Origin: Alligator mississippiensis | Taxonomy: Eukaryota; Chordata; Crocodylia; Alligatoridae | DNA length: 64,000 nt | Reading direction: 5' to 3' | Assembly (NCBI RefSeq): GCF_030867095.1 | Contig: NC_081829.1 | Span: 92,341,261 to 92,405,260, forward strand | Part shown: piece after piece, positions 21,775 through 33,205 of the stretch | Position numbering within the stretch: position 1 is the first letter of the stretch | Layout: each line of letters starts with the position of its first letter | Made by a program: the position numbers and the translations under genes | The notes under the pieces: model-generated | Seen by the model: only the letters and a program-made list of their open reading frames with translations | Databases searched by the model: none | What the model was told of the DNA's origin: nothing

Positions 21775-23013
21775 CAGGGGCAGGCAAAATACAGCTCATG
21801 GGCTGAATCCAGTCTGGCAGGCCATTCTATCTGGCCCATGGGGACCCTAAAAAATTTAGAAAATTAATATTTATCTGCCTCTGACTGCCTGTCAAAGATA
21901 ACAGGAGCCAGTGGCAGTAGGACCCAGGGGGAGCCGGCAGCAGGACTAAGCAGCCACAGCAGCAAGGCCTGCCATGCCCCCCCACCACTGGAAGCCTCTG
22001 CCTAGCACGGGCTTCTGGCCTGGGGCCCTGAGGTTATTCCTGCTTCCTTATGCCAGTGGGAAACCTCAGATAAGAAGGAAGGGGGGAAGCAGGCAGGGAA
22101 GGACCACGGGTGATCACCCCAGTCCTCAGGGCCAGGCCAGCTCCTGCGGTTCCAAGACTTTAGGTGGGCACCACAGCCAGAGGGCGGGGAGGGGGAGGGG
22201 GGCGAGGGGTGGAGAGAAATGGCTGTGGAAGGTGAGGGGAAGGGGCAGTGAGCTCAGGAACAGCTGGGCGGGAGTGCAGGGCCCATGCTGGTGCACCAGG
22301 GCCAGCACTGGTGGGGCCCAGAGCAGGGCGGCAGGAGCAGGGGGCTGGGCTGGCAGGGACTCTGTGGAGCCAGGCTAGCTCCCCCAACTGCCTGCTGGAG
22401 CAGCTCAGTCTGGTTCCATAGAGTTTCTATTGGCCTGCACCCTACCCTGGGCCCCATGCTCCTGCCCAGCTGTTACTGAGCTCCCTTCGTCTGCTCACTG
22501 CCAGTCCCCTGCCCCCTGCCACAGCCATTTCTCTGCTTTCCTGCATGCTGCCGCTCTGGCACCACATGGTTCCTGGCTGCAGGACTCAGCAGGAACCGGC
22601 CTGGCTCCCGTGATTCTCGGCTGGTTCCATGCAGTGCCAGCTGGGCCGGTCTGGTTGCTGCGGTCTCGGCCGTGAAGCTGGGATGTGGTGCCAGAGTGGC
22701 GAGTGGGGGGGATGGGGAAGCAGCATGAGAAGGGTAGTGGTGGCAGACAGGATGGGGAAGTGGTGGTAAGTGGGAGCACAGGGCCTGTGCCGATGCCCCA
22801 GGGCCAGGACCAGCAGGAGTGTGGAGCCCAGGCTTGGAGGAGCACTGGCAGGAGCTCTGCCTGCCATGGGAAGGGAGAGGAGGGGTGGCAATCTTCCAGT
22901 CCCAAGATGGCGACCAGGGGGCACCTGTCGAGGGGTGGGCTACTCTTGTGGCCCTTGATGGCTTGCCAAAACTCAGTAAGTGGCCCTCCACACAAAATAA
23001 TTGCCCACCTCTG
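21775..23013 (+). mobile_element. Complete non-autonomous hAT, 1239 bp
   Basis: Perfect 8-bp target duplication ctctaaga (21767-21774 and 23014-23021). The left terminus 'caggggcaggcaaaatacag' pairs with the reverse complement of the right terminus 'cagaggtgggcaattatttt'. Subterminal sequence is AT-rich on the left (aaattaatatttatctgcc) and the centre is GC-rich. Overlapping frames of 110-172 codons on both strands are rich in Pro, Ala, Gly and Ser and contain no hAT transposase motif such as the dimerisation block, so they are composition artefacts. It is the longest member of the family that includes 9613, 13018 and 20530. Confidence 0.93.
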
Positions 23014-23109
23014 CTCTAAGATCTAACTCTCATGCATTCGGATAAATGGACCTCTACAGATCATTTGCAACAATGCCATATACTCACTCCCAATAATATA
23101 ATCATGCTA

Positions 23110-23275
23110 GTTATCATCTAATTAGTGCTTGACATGCTTTTAGCACTGTATGGACATTAAATAATTAAACCTCCCATCAGTCCTGTGGGTACGTATATCT
23201 GTACTACAGAGGAAAACTGAGGGAGTTCAGGGAAATTCTGTGGATCCCTTAAAGCACACTACATCACTAAATGAG
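23110..23275 (+). repeat. MIR/CORE-type SINE-like relic
   Basis: Words follow in the expected order: 'tagcactgtatgg', 'taattaaacctcccatcagt', 'cctgtgggtacgtatatctg' and 'cagaggaaaactgaggg', as in the MIR-like 'aaacctcacaaca..ctgtgaggtagg...cagatggggaaactgaggc'. Diverged; assigned from memory. Confidence 0.55.
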
Positions 23276-23434
23276 TAGACCTAAATCTTACATTTAATTC
23301 AATAGATAGCGTCCCCTAGAGAAGTATTTTCCATGCCACCATCCTAGGGCACTGGGATGCCATCTATTGAATCATTCTACCATTTCCTGCACCACCCGTT
23401 GCTCTATGGAAAGTCCTGACAAAGTACACAGGAA

Positions 23435-23645
23435 CATGAGATTAGAAAAGAGCTCCTGGGTCATCAAGTCCCATCTCCTACTGTCATAGACCTCTACATC
23501 ATATAACCATGTTCATAACCCTGTCAAGCTGCATCTTTATTCTAGGTAAACTTCTTGTCCCTCCATGGAACAGAGCCCCACTGTTCTTATGGCAAGAAGT
23601 CATCTCCCAATTTCCAGCCTGCCTTCTGTTGTGGCCATTTGATGC
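23435..23645 (-). mobile_element. CR1-type LINE 3' fragment
   Basis: Read in this orientation it begins like the reverse complement of a CR1 tail ('gagctcctgggtcatcaagt', 'cccatctcctac') and continues with 'aggtaaacttcttgtccctc', 'catggaacagagcccc' and 'caatttccagcctgccttc', the block found just inside CR1 3' ends. No coding content. Confidence 0.7.
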
Positions 23646-26600
23646 CCAAGAAAGCTGCTCGACACGCTCAGCTTGTGAGATCAGTGGGTTACAAAACAAG
23701 GCATCAATGTTTGTACACTGTAATATTCTTGAGACATGTGCTGCCCATAGGCTTGTGCCTAACTTGTGTAACTCATTATCAGTTACAATTCAGAGACTGA
23801 ATGAAGCTGACCTGTCAGATTCCTTGGCTCTGTGCAATTACTGAACAATACAACCTACCAGGAGCAGAGGGATCCAAGAAACTATTGCTTCTGTGGGGGA
23901 AATTAAATTATAGAGCGCTGAACAGTTTGTAGTTACTTGACATTAAAATTTTTCTCCAGATGAAACAAACTGTCTCTCTTAATTCATGTCTCTTTTATTG
24001 AGAAATACATTTTCATTTCATCCTGGAACAAGAGACAGCTTGAAATGGATCTCTAAATCCCAACAGCTCTAAATTTTTATGGCAGCAGATTGAAAATCCA
24101 GACTCAGATCCAGATATCAAATCCATGAACAAGTCCAGCTTCTCCAGTGGGCCAATCTGAAACTTAAAACTGCCAAACAATTTGGGAGTGTTTGAAATCT
24201 GACCCCAAGCGTGCCACTTTTCTCAAAACGGGATTGAACAGAAATCCAGGATCTTAACAGTGCAAACTGTGCTGAAGGAATTGTAATCCCTTTTCTTGTT
24301 TCAACTTTTCTGCTTTAACGAAGGTGTGTGAAGAAACAAGGTTAATCAATCGCATTATTTTCAGGGACAGTTGAAAATCCATTTGAAACATATGATGAAG
24401 ACAACTTGGGGATGGGCTGAAACAGTAAGTAACACAGGACGCTCACATAAAGAGGAGATTGAACCTGAAGCCATCAAGGTTTGGTTTCTGAAAAACCAGA
24501 ACTCAGTCAATCTCCAGGTGAAGTCTAGAAGATTATCATTGTGCTGCTTTATGTTGTGGTAGGAAATGCCCAATCCTGGAGTAATTTTTGCTCAGATAAA
24601 GGGCGAGATCCTCAGTGAATATAAATCAGCATTATTTGACTGGAATCAATATAGGTGAGCTGATTAACTCTAGCTGGGTCTTGGCCCAATCTCTAATGTT
24701 CATGCTATTGGATACAAATGTCTCAGGAGATCAATTGTCCATTCATTGCTTCTGCCTTCTGCTTGCAAGGAAATGAAGGTTTCTGTCTTTTGCCAGGAAT
24801 TTGTCAGGAATCATGGAGATTATAACACATTGTTATATAAGCATGACAGATTAATTTTATTGCCCCCTTCCCCCCACTATGATACAGGAGGATTCAAATG
24901 AAGAACAGAGAGCAGGTTGACTGCAGTCTGTATCCCTGTCAGTCTTTAGCTTCTGCATTAAACATTTTATCTTGTGTCAAAAGAAGCATTGCGGAAACAG
25001 TGGAGACAAACTGTTCTTGCTGTCCTGTCCCTAGCTCTTCTGTGAACAGACCGTTTCTTTATGCACCTAAAGTGTATTGCTTAGTTTAGAACAGCATCAT
25101 ACTATCCTGGATGCTTAAGTTTAGCAGGACATTAAATCACTGTTACCGAGTTGAACCCAAACAAGCCATTTTCCTGGCTAAGCATTCCTGCCAGCAAGTT
25201 AACTAATCCTCGTCTTAGCTATTCAACTCCTGGCAATTCCCCCTAACTGGGGGAACCTATAGGAGGCTGATTTAGCTCACAAATTCAAAGAGCAGAAAGC
25301 ACAAACTGAAGTTAAGCAGTAGTCAGACATAGAAGTCAATAGATGTAGCCCTCTGAAAACCATATTTAACAGACACTCCTTATGGGTCTAGGAAATAAGC
25401 TTTTCACCATTACGGTTTGAAAGTGATGCTACTGTTTATAATCCACACTGTATACTGCTGGCTCAAACTGGGAAGAAAGGTCTTGATGGTAATGGCATTT
25501 CACCCACCATTTCACGCTGCATCCAGCACAATGGATTTAATAGGTGTTTCTACTAAGAGTTGCAACAGCAAAACAATTATCAAGGCTGATCTGTGAATTA
25601 TCATTCCAGTGTACCATTGTGGTGTAGATAACATACAGTTACTAGATATATCTCACACGTGCAAAACCAGAAGCACAACACACCTGCCTCTGCTCAAACA
25701 GCATAGACCTTTATCACATAACCAAAACAAGACCTATGTGAGACTTCAGTAGGTAGCAGTGGTAGGTTTCTAGTCTCTGGCCAGCTTAACATCCACAGAC
25801 ACATGCACACACTGTCAAAAAGGCAGTCTATTACAACTTGGCTTCAGTATTAAGACCTCACTGAGATGAAGAGGGCCAAGTTCTTGGTTTTCAAAGCTAG
25901 TCTGCTCCTGGTATAATTCTACAGAAGCCATATCAGGAATTAATTCATCCCAGTACATCTACCTAGCTGCAGATTCAAGGAGAAAGCACTGTATTGCTTT
26001 TGCTTTTGCATGGTTTCCTTTCCAGCCCAAAAAGGCAGAAAAAATAAAATTGATTAGGCACTCTAGAAACCAGTCAAGCCACCAGAGATATACTGGTACA
26101 GAGTAGCACCACTTCAATCACATATGAATCACCGATCAAAAGTTTGAACTCACTTTTAAAAGAACATTCAGAGTGAATACTAGAAATTTCAACATTCATA
26201 ACAATTTGACTGCTAAAGAAATCTTCAGACTGAATAGAACTGTCATGTAACACAGCAACTGCTAATGCACTTCATCGCCCACAGCCAGGAAATTGTGTAT
26301 GCTGTCTATTCCATGTACCTGTCACGTACAGACTTATCTGGGGCCCTTGATCAAAGACAATAGATATTTTTAGAGCCCATTATTCCCTTCCCATAATCTT
26401 CATTTTCAGGTTTGTGGCAATTGTAACTGACCGCCTAATGTTCAAATGTGAAGGAGGTGTTAACAGGCTGTTGCAGGTTGTACTCCTGGGAAATTCTGGC
26501 TTGATTGTTTTAAAATATATGTAGAGAGATTACAGAGTGCCAGCCTAATTAGCATGAGAACATATGGCATATCAGAGTACTTAGATGGAACAAATAATGA

Positions 26601-26912
26601 ATGAAAAGATGACATGGCATTTCAAAAGGATTTCAATTCTGTTGGTGTTGGTTTGCACACAGAAAAAAAATAATCATTTAGGCTTGTCTCTAGCTTACCA
26701 AAGTATAGCGATTTTATTTCTTTTCCTTTAAATATACATTATTTAATGCCTTTGATTATTGGAATGCCTTTGATTCTGGCTAATAGCGCTAGACCTATAG
26801 TTCAAGAGAATGAAGTCCCTTATTTATTTGCAGAACATCGCATCTACTGCAGTCTTATCCATAGTCTTTCATCAACCAGTATCCATCCTCCGTGGAAATA
26901 CTACGTTTAGAG
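23646..26912. other. Unassigned stretch, possible conserved DNA
   Basis: No gene is seen. 24603-24695 ('gagatcctcagtgaatataa', 'gctgattaactctagctggg') belongs to the recurrent short-motif family. 26440-26640 contains 'cagcctaattagcatgagaa' and other homeodomain-type TAATTA words and is free of recognisable repeats; whether it is conserved cannot be judged from one sequence. Confidence 0.4.
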
Positions 26913-26990
26913 CAGTGATTCACAACCAAGGTGCCAGGGCGCCTTCTAAATCCTTTACAGGGTACCACAAGGTGTGAGGAGATAAGGAAG
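26913..26990. mobile_element. hAT 5' end relic
   Basis: The end 'cagtgattcacaaccaaggt' is nearly the same as the left end of the hAT at 31161 ('cagtgattcttaaccaaggt'). The preceding 8 bp gtttagag has TA at positions 4-5 like the other hAT targets. No right end was located, so the stop coordinate is approximate. Confidence 0.55.
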
Positions 26991-27097
26991 GTATGAGGAA
27001 AGAAGCGGATAAGCTAAGCAGATAGACCAGGCTCAGGCTTGTCCCTGCCTGGCTGATCACCAACCTCTCCTGCCCAACTCCTGTGTAAGGAGATAAA

Positions 27098-27099
<2 letters not shown>

Positions 27100-27134
<35 letters not shown>
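27100..27134. repeat. (GT)n microsatellite
   Basis: About 17 uninterrupted GT units, directly abutting the palindromic MITE that starts near 27134. Confidence 0.98.
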
Positions 27135-27136
<2 letters not shown>

Positions 27137-27246
27137 GCACAGCACAGTATGGGCTGTTACTGCACTGTCATTTAGCGCTTCCAAAGAGAAGTACTAAATG
27201 ACGGTGCAGTAACAATGGTGCCTAGGGGGCATATGTAGACGCACCC
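27134..27246. mobile_element. Short palindromic MITE
   Basis: Nearly the whole element folds back. The inner arms 27156-27175 and 27194-27213 (gttactgcac...catttag) match at 19 of 20 bases around an 18-bp loop. The outer right end 'gtagacgcaccc', reverse complemented 'gggtgcgtctac', is the terminus type of the other tctacac MITEs. The left end 'ggggcacagcac' is a diverged counterpart. Confidence 0.7.
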
Positions 27247-27313
27247 AGAGATCTTTGAAACTAGCTGTGGAGGGCAAAGAAAGCGATATAGCATTAGGCT
27301 ACCTAGGACCTAA

Positions 27314-27574
27314 GGGTGCCTACACATGTGCTTGGGGAAGGGGGAGGTGTTTTAATTAGAGCGGTTCTGGAGAGCCACTCTAATTAAGATGCTACAGTGT
27401 CACATGTATTAAGCCCCCATACACATTTAAAAATGGCAGTGGAATGCTTTCAACGAGCTTCATTTAAAGTGTCCCAGTGGTCATTTTCAAACCTGTGGGG
27501 GCTTATACGCATGACGGTGCAGCAATGCTAGAGCATTGTAATTACAATGCATCGAAGCACTTGTACAGGCACCC
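27314..27574. mobile_element. MITE with TAA target duplication, 261 bp
   Basis: The ends are 'gggtgcctacacatgtgc' and, reverse complemented, 'gggtgcctgtacaagtgc'. Both are flanked by taa (27311-27313 and 27575-27577), the TWA target type of PIF/Harbinger. No coding capacity. Confidence 0.8.
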
Positions 27575-27577
27575 TAA

Positions 27578-28254
27578 CAGGTCAGAAGAGTTCTCGTTTC
27601 TTCACTGTGTATAACTAATAAAGGCAGATGCTAATAATGTGAAGACAGTAAGACCCATTCCCTCCAGTTAGCCCTTTATAAAAGAACAAAGGGCTCATGC
27701 TATCACTTTGTAATACTAGACCTACATTCTTTCTGTGACTCAATTTCAACATTTCAAACCTGGTGATACAGGGGGTCATCTTTATCACACATCCTTTGAG
27801 AGTCTCAGATTAAAGACTTTATAGTTTATGGATCAGATCTCCATCTGGTATAAATCAAACTTGACTTCAAAGGTGTTTTGCCAATTAACCTTAGCTGGGC
27901 ATCAGGCCATACAAATTTAAAGTTTAATCATAACTAATCTCCTCCCCAGTACTGTCTAATTTAAGTTTATCTTAGCTTCTCTTCCCCCATCAAGAAGATC
28001 TGCTCCACTGTTTACAGGGACACACAGTACAATGCAGCATATAAATAGGGTTAATTTATCAGAATGGATTTAGAAGCTGTTGGACTTTTTTGGTGTCAGC
28101 CAAAACGCTTTAAAAATATAGATTAAAAGCCCTAAACATAATGTTGTTCGTTTCAAAGCAAAATATAATGAAATATGTAGTGCAGAACAATAGGTGCAGA
28201 CAACTAGATGCATACATGTATGCCTAAGTTGCGTACACAAGTATGCCACTAGGC
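27578..28254. other. Unassigned non-coding stretch
   Basis: No gene is seen. 27830-27905 ('gatctccatctggtataaat', 'ttgacttcaaaggtg', 'ccttagctgggcatcaggcc') is a clear instance of the recurrent short-motif family. Confidence 0.45.
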
Positions 28255-28415
28255 TAGGGGTTCTGCAGGGTGCCACACAATATTAGAACTGTTAGGTGTA
28301 CAAACACTTACATATGATTCACAAGATAAACCCAGGGATTTTTTAAAAAATCCATAGTGTCAAAAACATTCTGACCTGTTGTGGGCTTTCTGAGTTCTTT
28401 GCAACAGAAGAATTG
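28255..28415. mobile_element. hAT relic related to 31161
   Basis: From 'gctgccacacaatatt'-type words through 'gattcacaagataaaccca' and 'catagtgtcaaaaacattct' to 'gttgtgggctttctgagttc' it parallels 31200-31345 in the same orientation. The left edge 'taggggttctgcagggtgcc' is preceded by cactaggc, a plausible nnYTAnnn target. No right terminus is found. Confidence 0.75.
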
Positions 28416-30744
28416 CTGTGTTATTTTCCCACAATCAAAAAATGAGTGAAATTAGTTTTTTGAACAGGGATGATGCTGCATTTAGAAAAGTTATGGATAG
28501 CTGCCTTAGGTCTAAAAAAGCACCACTGCACTGGGCACGTATGCCCACACACACACACACAAAATGCGTTTCCAACATAAGGAAAGAAGAACTGAGTTTT
28601 CTGTTTGTACACGTGCAACTGCATGGTCTGTGACAATACAGTGTGCTAGAAAAGAAGGGAAGGCAACGGAACTGCTCAGGGTGTAAGACGGTGCTCACCA
28701 TGACTAATGGGGGAAAAAAATCACACTTTCCAGCCAGACTCTGCTGTCACTCACATCAATGTCACGGGAACACCTGCACTGAAATTAATGGATTTGCACC
28801 TGCTTGACTGAGAGCAGACTTTAATACTTAATCTATAATTTAGAGGAGAGCTGTTGGATACTTGCTTATTTTCCACCTTTCCAATTGCTCTAAAATAGAT
28901 TCTGAATCTTTAATGTACATCCTGACTTTATGGAAAAGGCACCATCATTAAACTAATCTGCTCAGGACAATTCATTCTAACTGAAAGTTTCCATAACTAA
29001 GTAAAGAAAATAAAACGAAGCAAAGACTGTTGGGATGAGAAGATGAAGGGGACTTGAAAACCAGGGATTTACTTTATCCATGGTCTAAATTAAAGTGCTG
29101 AGACAAAATGTCAGCTTTCCATTTCAAGCATGTAGGGCTAAGGCCATGGAACAGCTGGCAGGTAACAATATGATGGTGAGGCTTTTGTTCTGTATTGTCT
29201 TGTAGAAATGTTAGAGTCATTAGAAAGTGTGTGTGTGTAAATTATTAAAAGTGGCCTGGGAGAATATCAGATACAAGCGACTCAAACTCTAGGTAAATGA
29301 CAGAGCCTCAGGCTGCTAAATGCTGAGAGATGAGAGTTATTGCTACCTTTACATGTAAGCAAGCTTAATTATCATTAATTTTCAAATGCAGACCACAAAG
29401 GTTAATCAAACGATGCAGCTTTTAATTTTCTGTTTTTAAATCTCTGTTCTTGCAAATTGACATTTCATTCATAGCATTGTGTCAGCAGGGAATGTTGATG
29501 TATAACTGCAGATTATGACAGGCAGCGAGTTATTTAATTCTTGTTTTCCAATTTCAAATGCTGAAATATTCAAGCAAGAAGTTACATAGCAAGAATGCCA
29601 TGTTAGAAATGAATTTGGAGCTGTTGAAGGTGTTTTACTAAGAACACTAGAAACCAAGATCTTGTATTGACTCATAGAACAAACATACCATGCTAAACAG
29701 CATAAGCTCTCAGACACCTCCCTAGCAATGCACCTGAAACTATTTTAAAGGGACATCTTTAGGGGATGACAGAGGGTACTTCAGTCCTTGGTTGACACCC
29801 GTGTCTTTCCTGATCTCTTCTGGTAACACATGATTGTTTTTTTTTTATCTGGTGTCTACACTTGAGGGACCAGAAGTCTCTTCCAGTCCTATCCAGGCAT
29901 GTTCATCCAGTCACTGCCATCTCCATCATGAAGACCATGCCAAGATCAATAGTATAAAGAGGAAGTTGCTTCTAAATGCTAGATTTTCTTTACATCTTGT
30001 AGTGAGAGACTTTCCTATGATCCTCGGTGCCTGTTCTCAGGTCAGTTCAACAAAGGAAGTGTTATACAGGATGAGATGAATGGTACATATACTACAGTCT
30101 AGAATCCTATCTTTGACAGCGGCCAGATGCTGTAGAAGAAGGTACAAAAACTCCTGCATTAAGCAGTTGTAAGAAAAATCTTTGCCACCAGGAAGGTCCT
30201 GCTCTAGTCCCTAAAATCTAGGGGACAGTTTAAATCTGGAAACATGAAGTTTTATATTCCTTCCAAAAGTTAGATTGGTATTAACTATTGTAACGATGGA
30301 AATTCTGTTAGCCATATAAATAAATGTTCCTTCCCTCTTATTAAAGTCCTTGGCTTTTTCAACATCAGTGCCAAAATCTTTTCATTATAGCATATTGTGT
30401 AGAGCAAGTATTGATATCCAGAGGTAAACAGAGTCAAAGTAAAAAAGATATTTCTCCTAACAGGAAATAATACAAAAATAAGAAATCCTACATAAACAAT
30501 TAGGATCTGAGATGCAGGTCTGTATATGGGGGTAGATCAGAGTCTGTCACTGTTCAGTGGCTCACAACCCTTGGCAAAGCTCTGCTAAAGAATGACCCTC
30601 ACTTTGCATAGTGCAGCTTTGCAGCACTACCTCTTAAAAACTACAGAAAATAAAATCAGTCAAGAAATGAAGTGAGAATATATTTTTTGTAGTTCTTTTG
30701 CCTCAAAGAAAAAGTTGGCTTTAAATTAAGGCAGAGACTGGGGG
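28416..30744. other. Unassigned stretch, possible conserved DNA
   Basis: A short (AC)n run lies near 28550-28560. 28728-28830 carries the recurrent motif ('actctgctgtcactcacatc', 'ctgaaattaatggatttgca'). 29350-29430 contains 'cttaattatcattaattttc' and 'cagaccacaaaggttaatca', TAAT-rich words typical of developmental enhancers; that reading is a guess. Confidence 0.4.
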
Positions 30745-30870
30745 AAAGGATAACAGAGTTTTGTTTCCTGTTCTCCTGCACTTTTGCTGTATGAGCAAGT
30801 CATATTATTTCCCTGTACCTCAGTTTCCTCACCTGTAATTTGGAGATACCTTAGAAGTTACATTAATGCA
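30745..30870 (-). repeat. MIR/CORE-type SINE-like relic
   Basis: It contains 'gagcaagtcatattatttcc', 'ctgtacctcagtttcctcac' and 'ctgtaatttggagata', close to the MIR block 'gcaagtcacttaacctctctgtgcctcagtttcctcatctgtaaaatggggata'. This is among the best preserved SINE relics of the window. Confidence 0.65.
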
Positions 30871-31160
30871 TAATAAGAAGCTTGTATGGAGATGCAAGAT
30901 GATACTGTACTAGAATCACAATCACTTGAGCAGGTCTGACATTAATGTGGAAGAAGGGTGAAGAGGGACAAATGAAACATTCATGTCACCCCATATTTTA
31001 ATACCTAGTTAATTTGCCAAAAGCAAATTAAAGAGATCTACCAAAGAAATAAGATTATGTAGAGAGTGGGTCGAATTCTACTCTTGCTTTCTGCAAGCCT
31101 ATTGACTTCCATGGGATTTCTTCAAAATGAGAGAAATGTTTAAGGTCCAACAGTATAGAG

Positions 31161-31407
31161 CAGTGATTCTTAACCAAGGTACCATAGGGTTTTTTTTTAA
31201 GGGGGCTGCACAATATTAGCAACGTTTGGTGTGCAAACAGCTACACGATTCACAAGATAAACCCAGATTTTTCAAATAGGAATCCATAATGTCAAAAACA
31301 TTGTGGCCTGTTGTGGACTTTGAGTTCTTTGTACTAAAATAATAGTGAGATCTAAGAGCTGGCATTTTCCAAGCAGTACCTTGAGTCTAATACATTGAGG
31401 ATCACTG
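31161..31407. mobile_element. hAT MITE, 247 bp
   Basis: The left end 'cagtgattcttaaccaaggt' and reverse-complemented right end 'cagtgatcctcaatgtatta' are good hAT terminal repeats. The left flank gtatagag has TA at positions 4-5, but the right flank agagatat does not match it. It shares about 150 bp with 28255-28415. Confidence 0.75.
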
Positions 31408-32224
31408 AGAGATATCCATGCCTCTGGGTTAGCACAGCTTCTAGGCGATGTTAATATAACTGTGAAGCAAAGAATGCAAAAACTTGCTTCTTTTAGTAAC
31501 TGGTCAGGAGTAAGTGTTAGAAGTCATTTTCTTACAGGCTGATTTTGAAGGTCATCCACAGCATCTATCAGAAGGTTATTGCTGCTCTTGAGGCATACAA
31601 TTATGAAAGGTACACTGCTAAACAAAATACTGCTTGTTTATTAAGGTGGCCTTAGGTATCTTTTCCAAAAAAAAGTATTCAACTTGTTTTTTGTTTTCTT
31701 TCATTATAAGTATTGGAAAAAATTCAGGAAGAAGAAGTAGGAAAGAACCGCCAGAAAAACCAGGGGAATCTTCCTCTCTCTGATGGAGAGAGAACCTCAG
31801 CATCTTTTGAAGAGTCACGTGGCCTGAGAAAGAGCTCGCAGAAAATAAGGAGAAGGTAGCGATTTTCTTGACTCAACATTTTTCTCAGGAAGCAGAATTA
31901 AGTGGCAGCTCAGGTAACATCGTCATGTGACAGCTCCTCAGAGGATGGCAGTGACCTCTAGGATGCTGAGGTGCTGATATTTCAAATCAAACAAGCAAGC
32001 AGAGAACAATAAAATGCTGAGTCCATTATTATGCATAGTAAAGGAGAGGCAAAGGGCACATGCTGGCATCTTAATGTATTTTGCTTGACAGTTTTGAGCA
32101 CTGCAATACTTTAACAGTGTGGAAAGGAGTTTCCAAGGTTGCATATTGATAACGCTGTGCATTCCTAAACATGTTGCATTATTCAGAGTTTGAATTAAGA
32201 CACTACTTGAGAACAACTGGGTTT
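31408..32224. other. Unassigned non-coding stretch
   Basis: Nothing recognised. The 92-codon frame at 31938-32216 on the minus strand has no domain or splice support. Confidence 0.45.
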
Positions 32225-32345
32225 CATAGATCCTAGGGTCACAAAACTCAGAAATAGAAAAGACCTATTAGATCATTCAGAGCATATCCCTGCCCCTCTA
32301 AGATTGTTGCTACTGTACATTTACCAGTGTTTTGTTTGATCTAGT
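32225..32345 (-). mobile_element. CR1 3' tail relic
   Basis: The plus-strand text 'catagatcctagggtcaca', 'gaaatagaaaagacctatta' and 'gatcattcagagcatatccc' followed by 'tgcccctctaag' mirrors the reverse complement of CR1 tails ('catagaatc...ggaagagacctattaggtcattcagtccatcccctgcccc'). Confidence 0.65.
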
Positions 32346-33049
32346 TTGAGCTAAGTGAATTTCCTGGTGTATAAACTATTCAACATAGCTCAGTTCAAAA
32401 ACTAAGCACAGAAAAAAAAAGCACTCATGTGACCCACACAAAGAAAACTGGCAGTTAAATTGACAACATTTCATGGGTCTTAGAATATTAAGGCAGAAAG
32501 GCTAGATTAGGCAAGCTATTAAGATGATGCTCTCCCATGCCTAGCTATTGTAATGAAAAGCACATTTACAGCACTGAAACAAAAAAAAATGAAAAGACCT
32601 ATTAGCCAAATAGTGATCACAAACCTATAACTGAGTTGGCAAAGTGGCATGCCAAGTTTCAGCTAAGGACATTGAATTTCATCCGACAGATTCATCTAAT
32701 TTACTGCTTTGTTTTGGACATCAGGTTAAATACTTTAAAGAAAAGTTGAACCAACACAGCTAAATACTGAGTTTTCCAAGTGTGATGAGCAAAACCTGGA
32801 AAAGGCCTGGTTATATAATCCCACTGTGCAAAACCTTCTCATTTTTTAAAAGACTATTCATCATTGTATCTTATCAGTAGAAAATACGTTCAAGGCAAAG
32901 ATTGAAAAATCCAAAAAGGATTTATTTATACAAGAGGGAAACGTGGCCTGGGACTCGAGAGAAGTTAATACAATTTAAGCACATGCTTAAACACATGCTT
33001 TGCATAAAAGGGAATCTTAAACATGTATTTAGATGCTAGGCTGAATTTG
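32346..33049. other. Unassigned non-coding stretch
   Basis: No gene or repeat recognised. Confidence 0.45.
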
Positions 33050-33205
33050 GGCCTTCATTTGTCTGTGCCTCTTGTTTCTCATCTATAAAATAGTATGTAT
33101 CCCTTCTCTTGACTAATCAAACTTTTAAGTTCTTTGGAGGCAAGGAATACTTCTTTCTTTACCTTTGTATGTATCTTCCAGTCTCTGGATGCTATCATAG
33201 TACTC
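33050..33205 (-). repeat. MIR/CORE-type SINE-like relic
   Basis: 'gtctgtgcctcttgtttctc', 'atctataaaatagtatgtat' and, further on, 'ttctttggaggcaagga' resemble the 'gtgcctcagtttcccatctgtaaaatggggata' block and the section following it. Diverged. Confidence 0.5.

Noticed and set aside
22473..22995. Overlapping frames of 166 and 172 codons on the minus strand
   Set aside because: They lie wholly inside the GC-rich centre of the hAT at 21775-23013, are open in several frames at once, and are Pro/Ser/His-rich without a domain.
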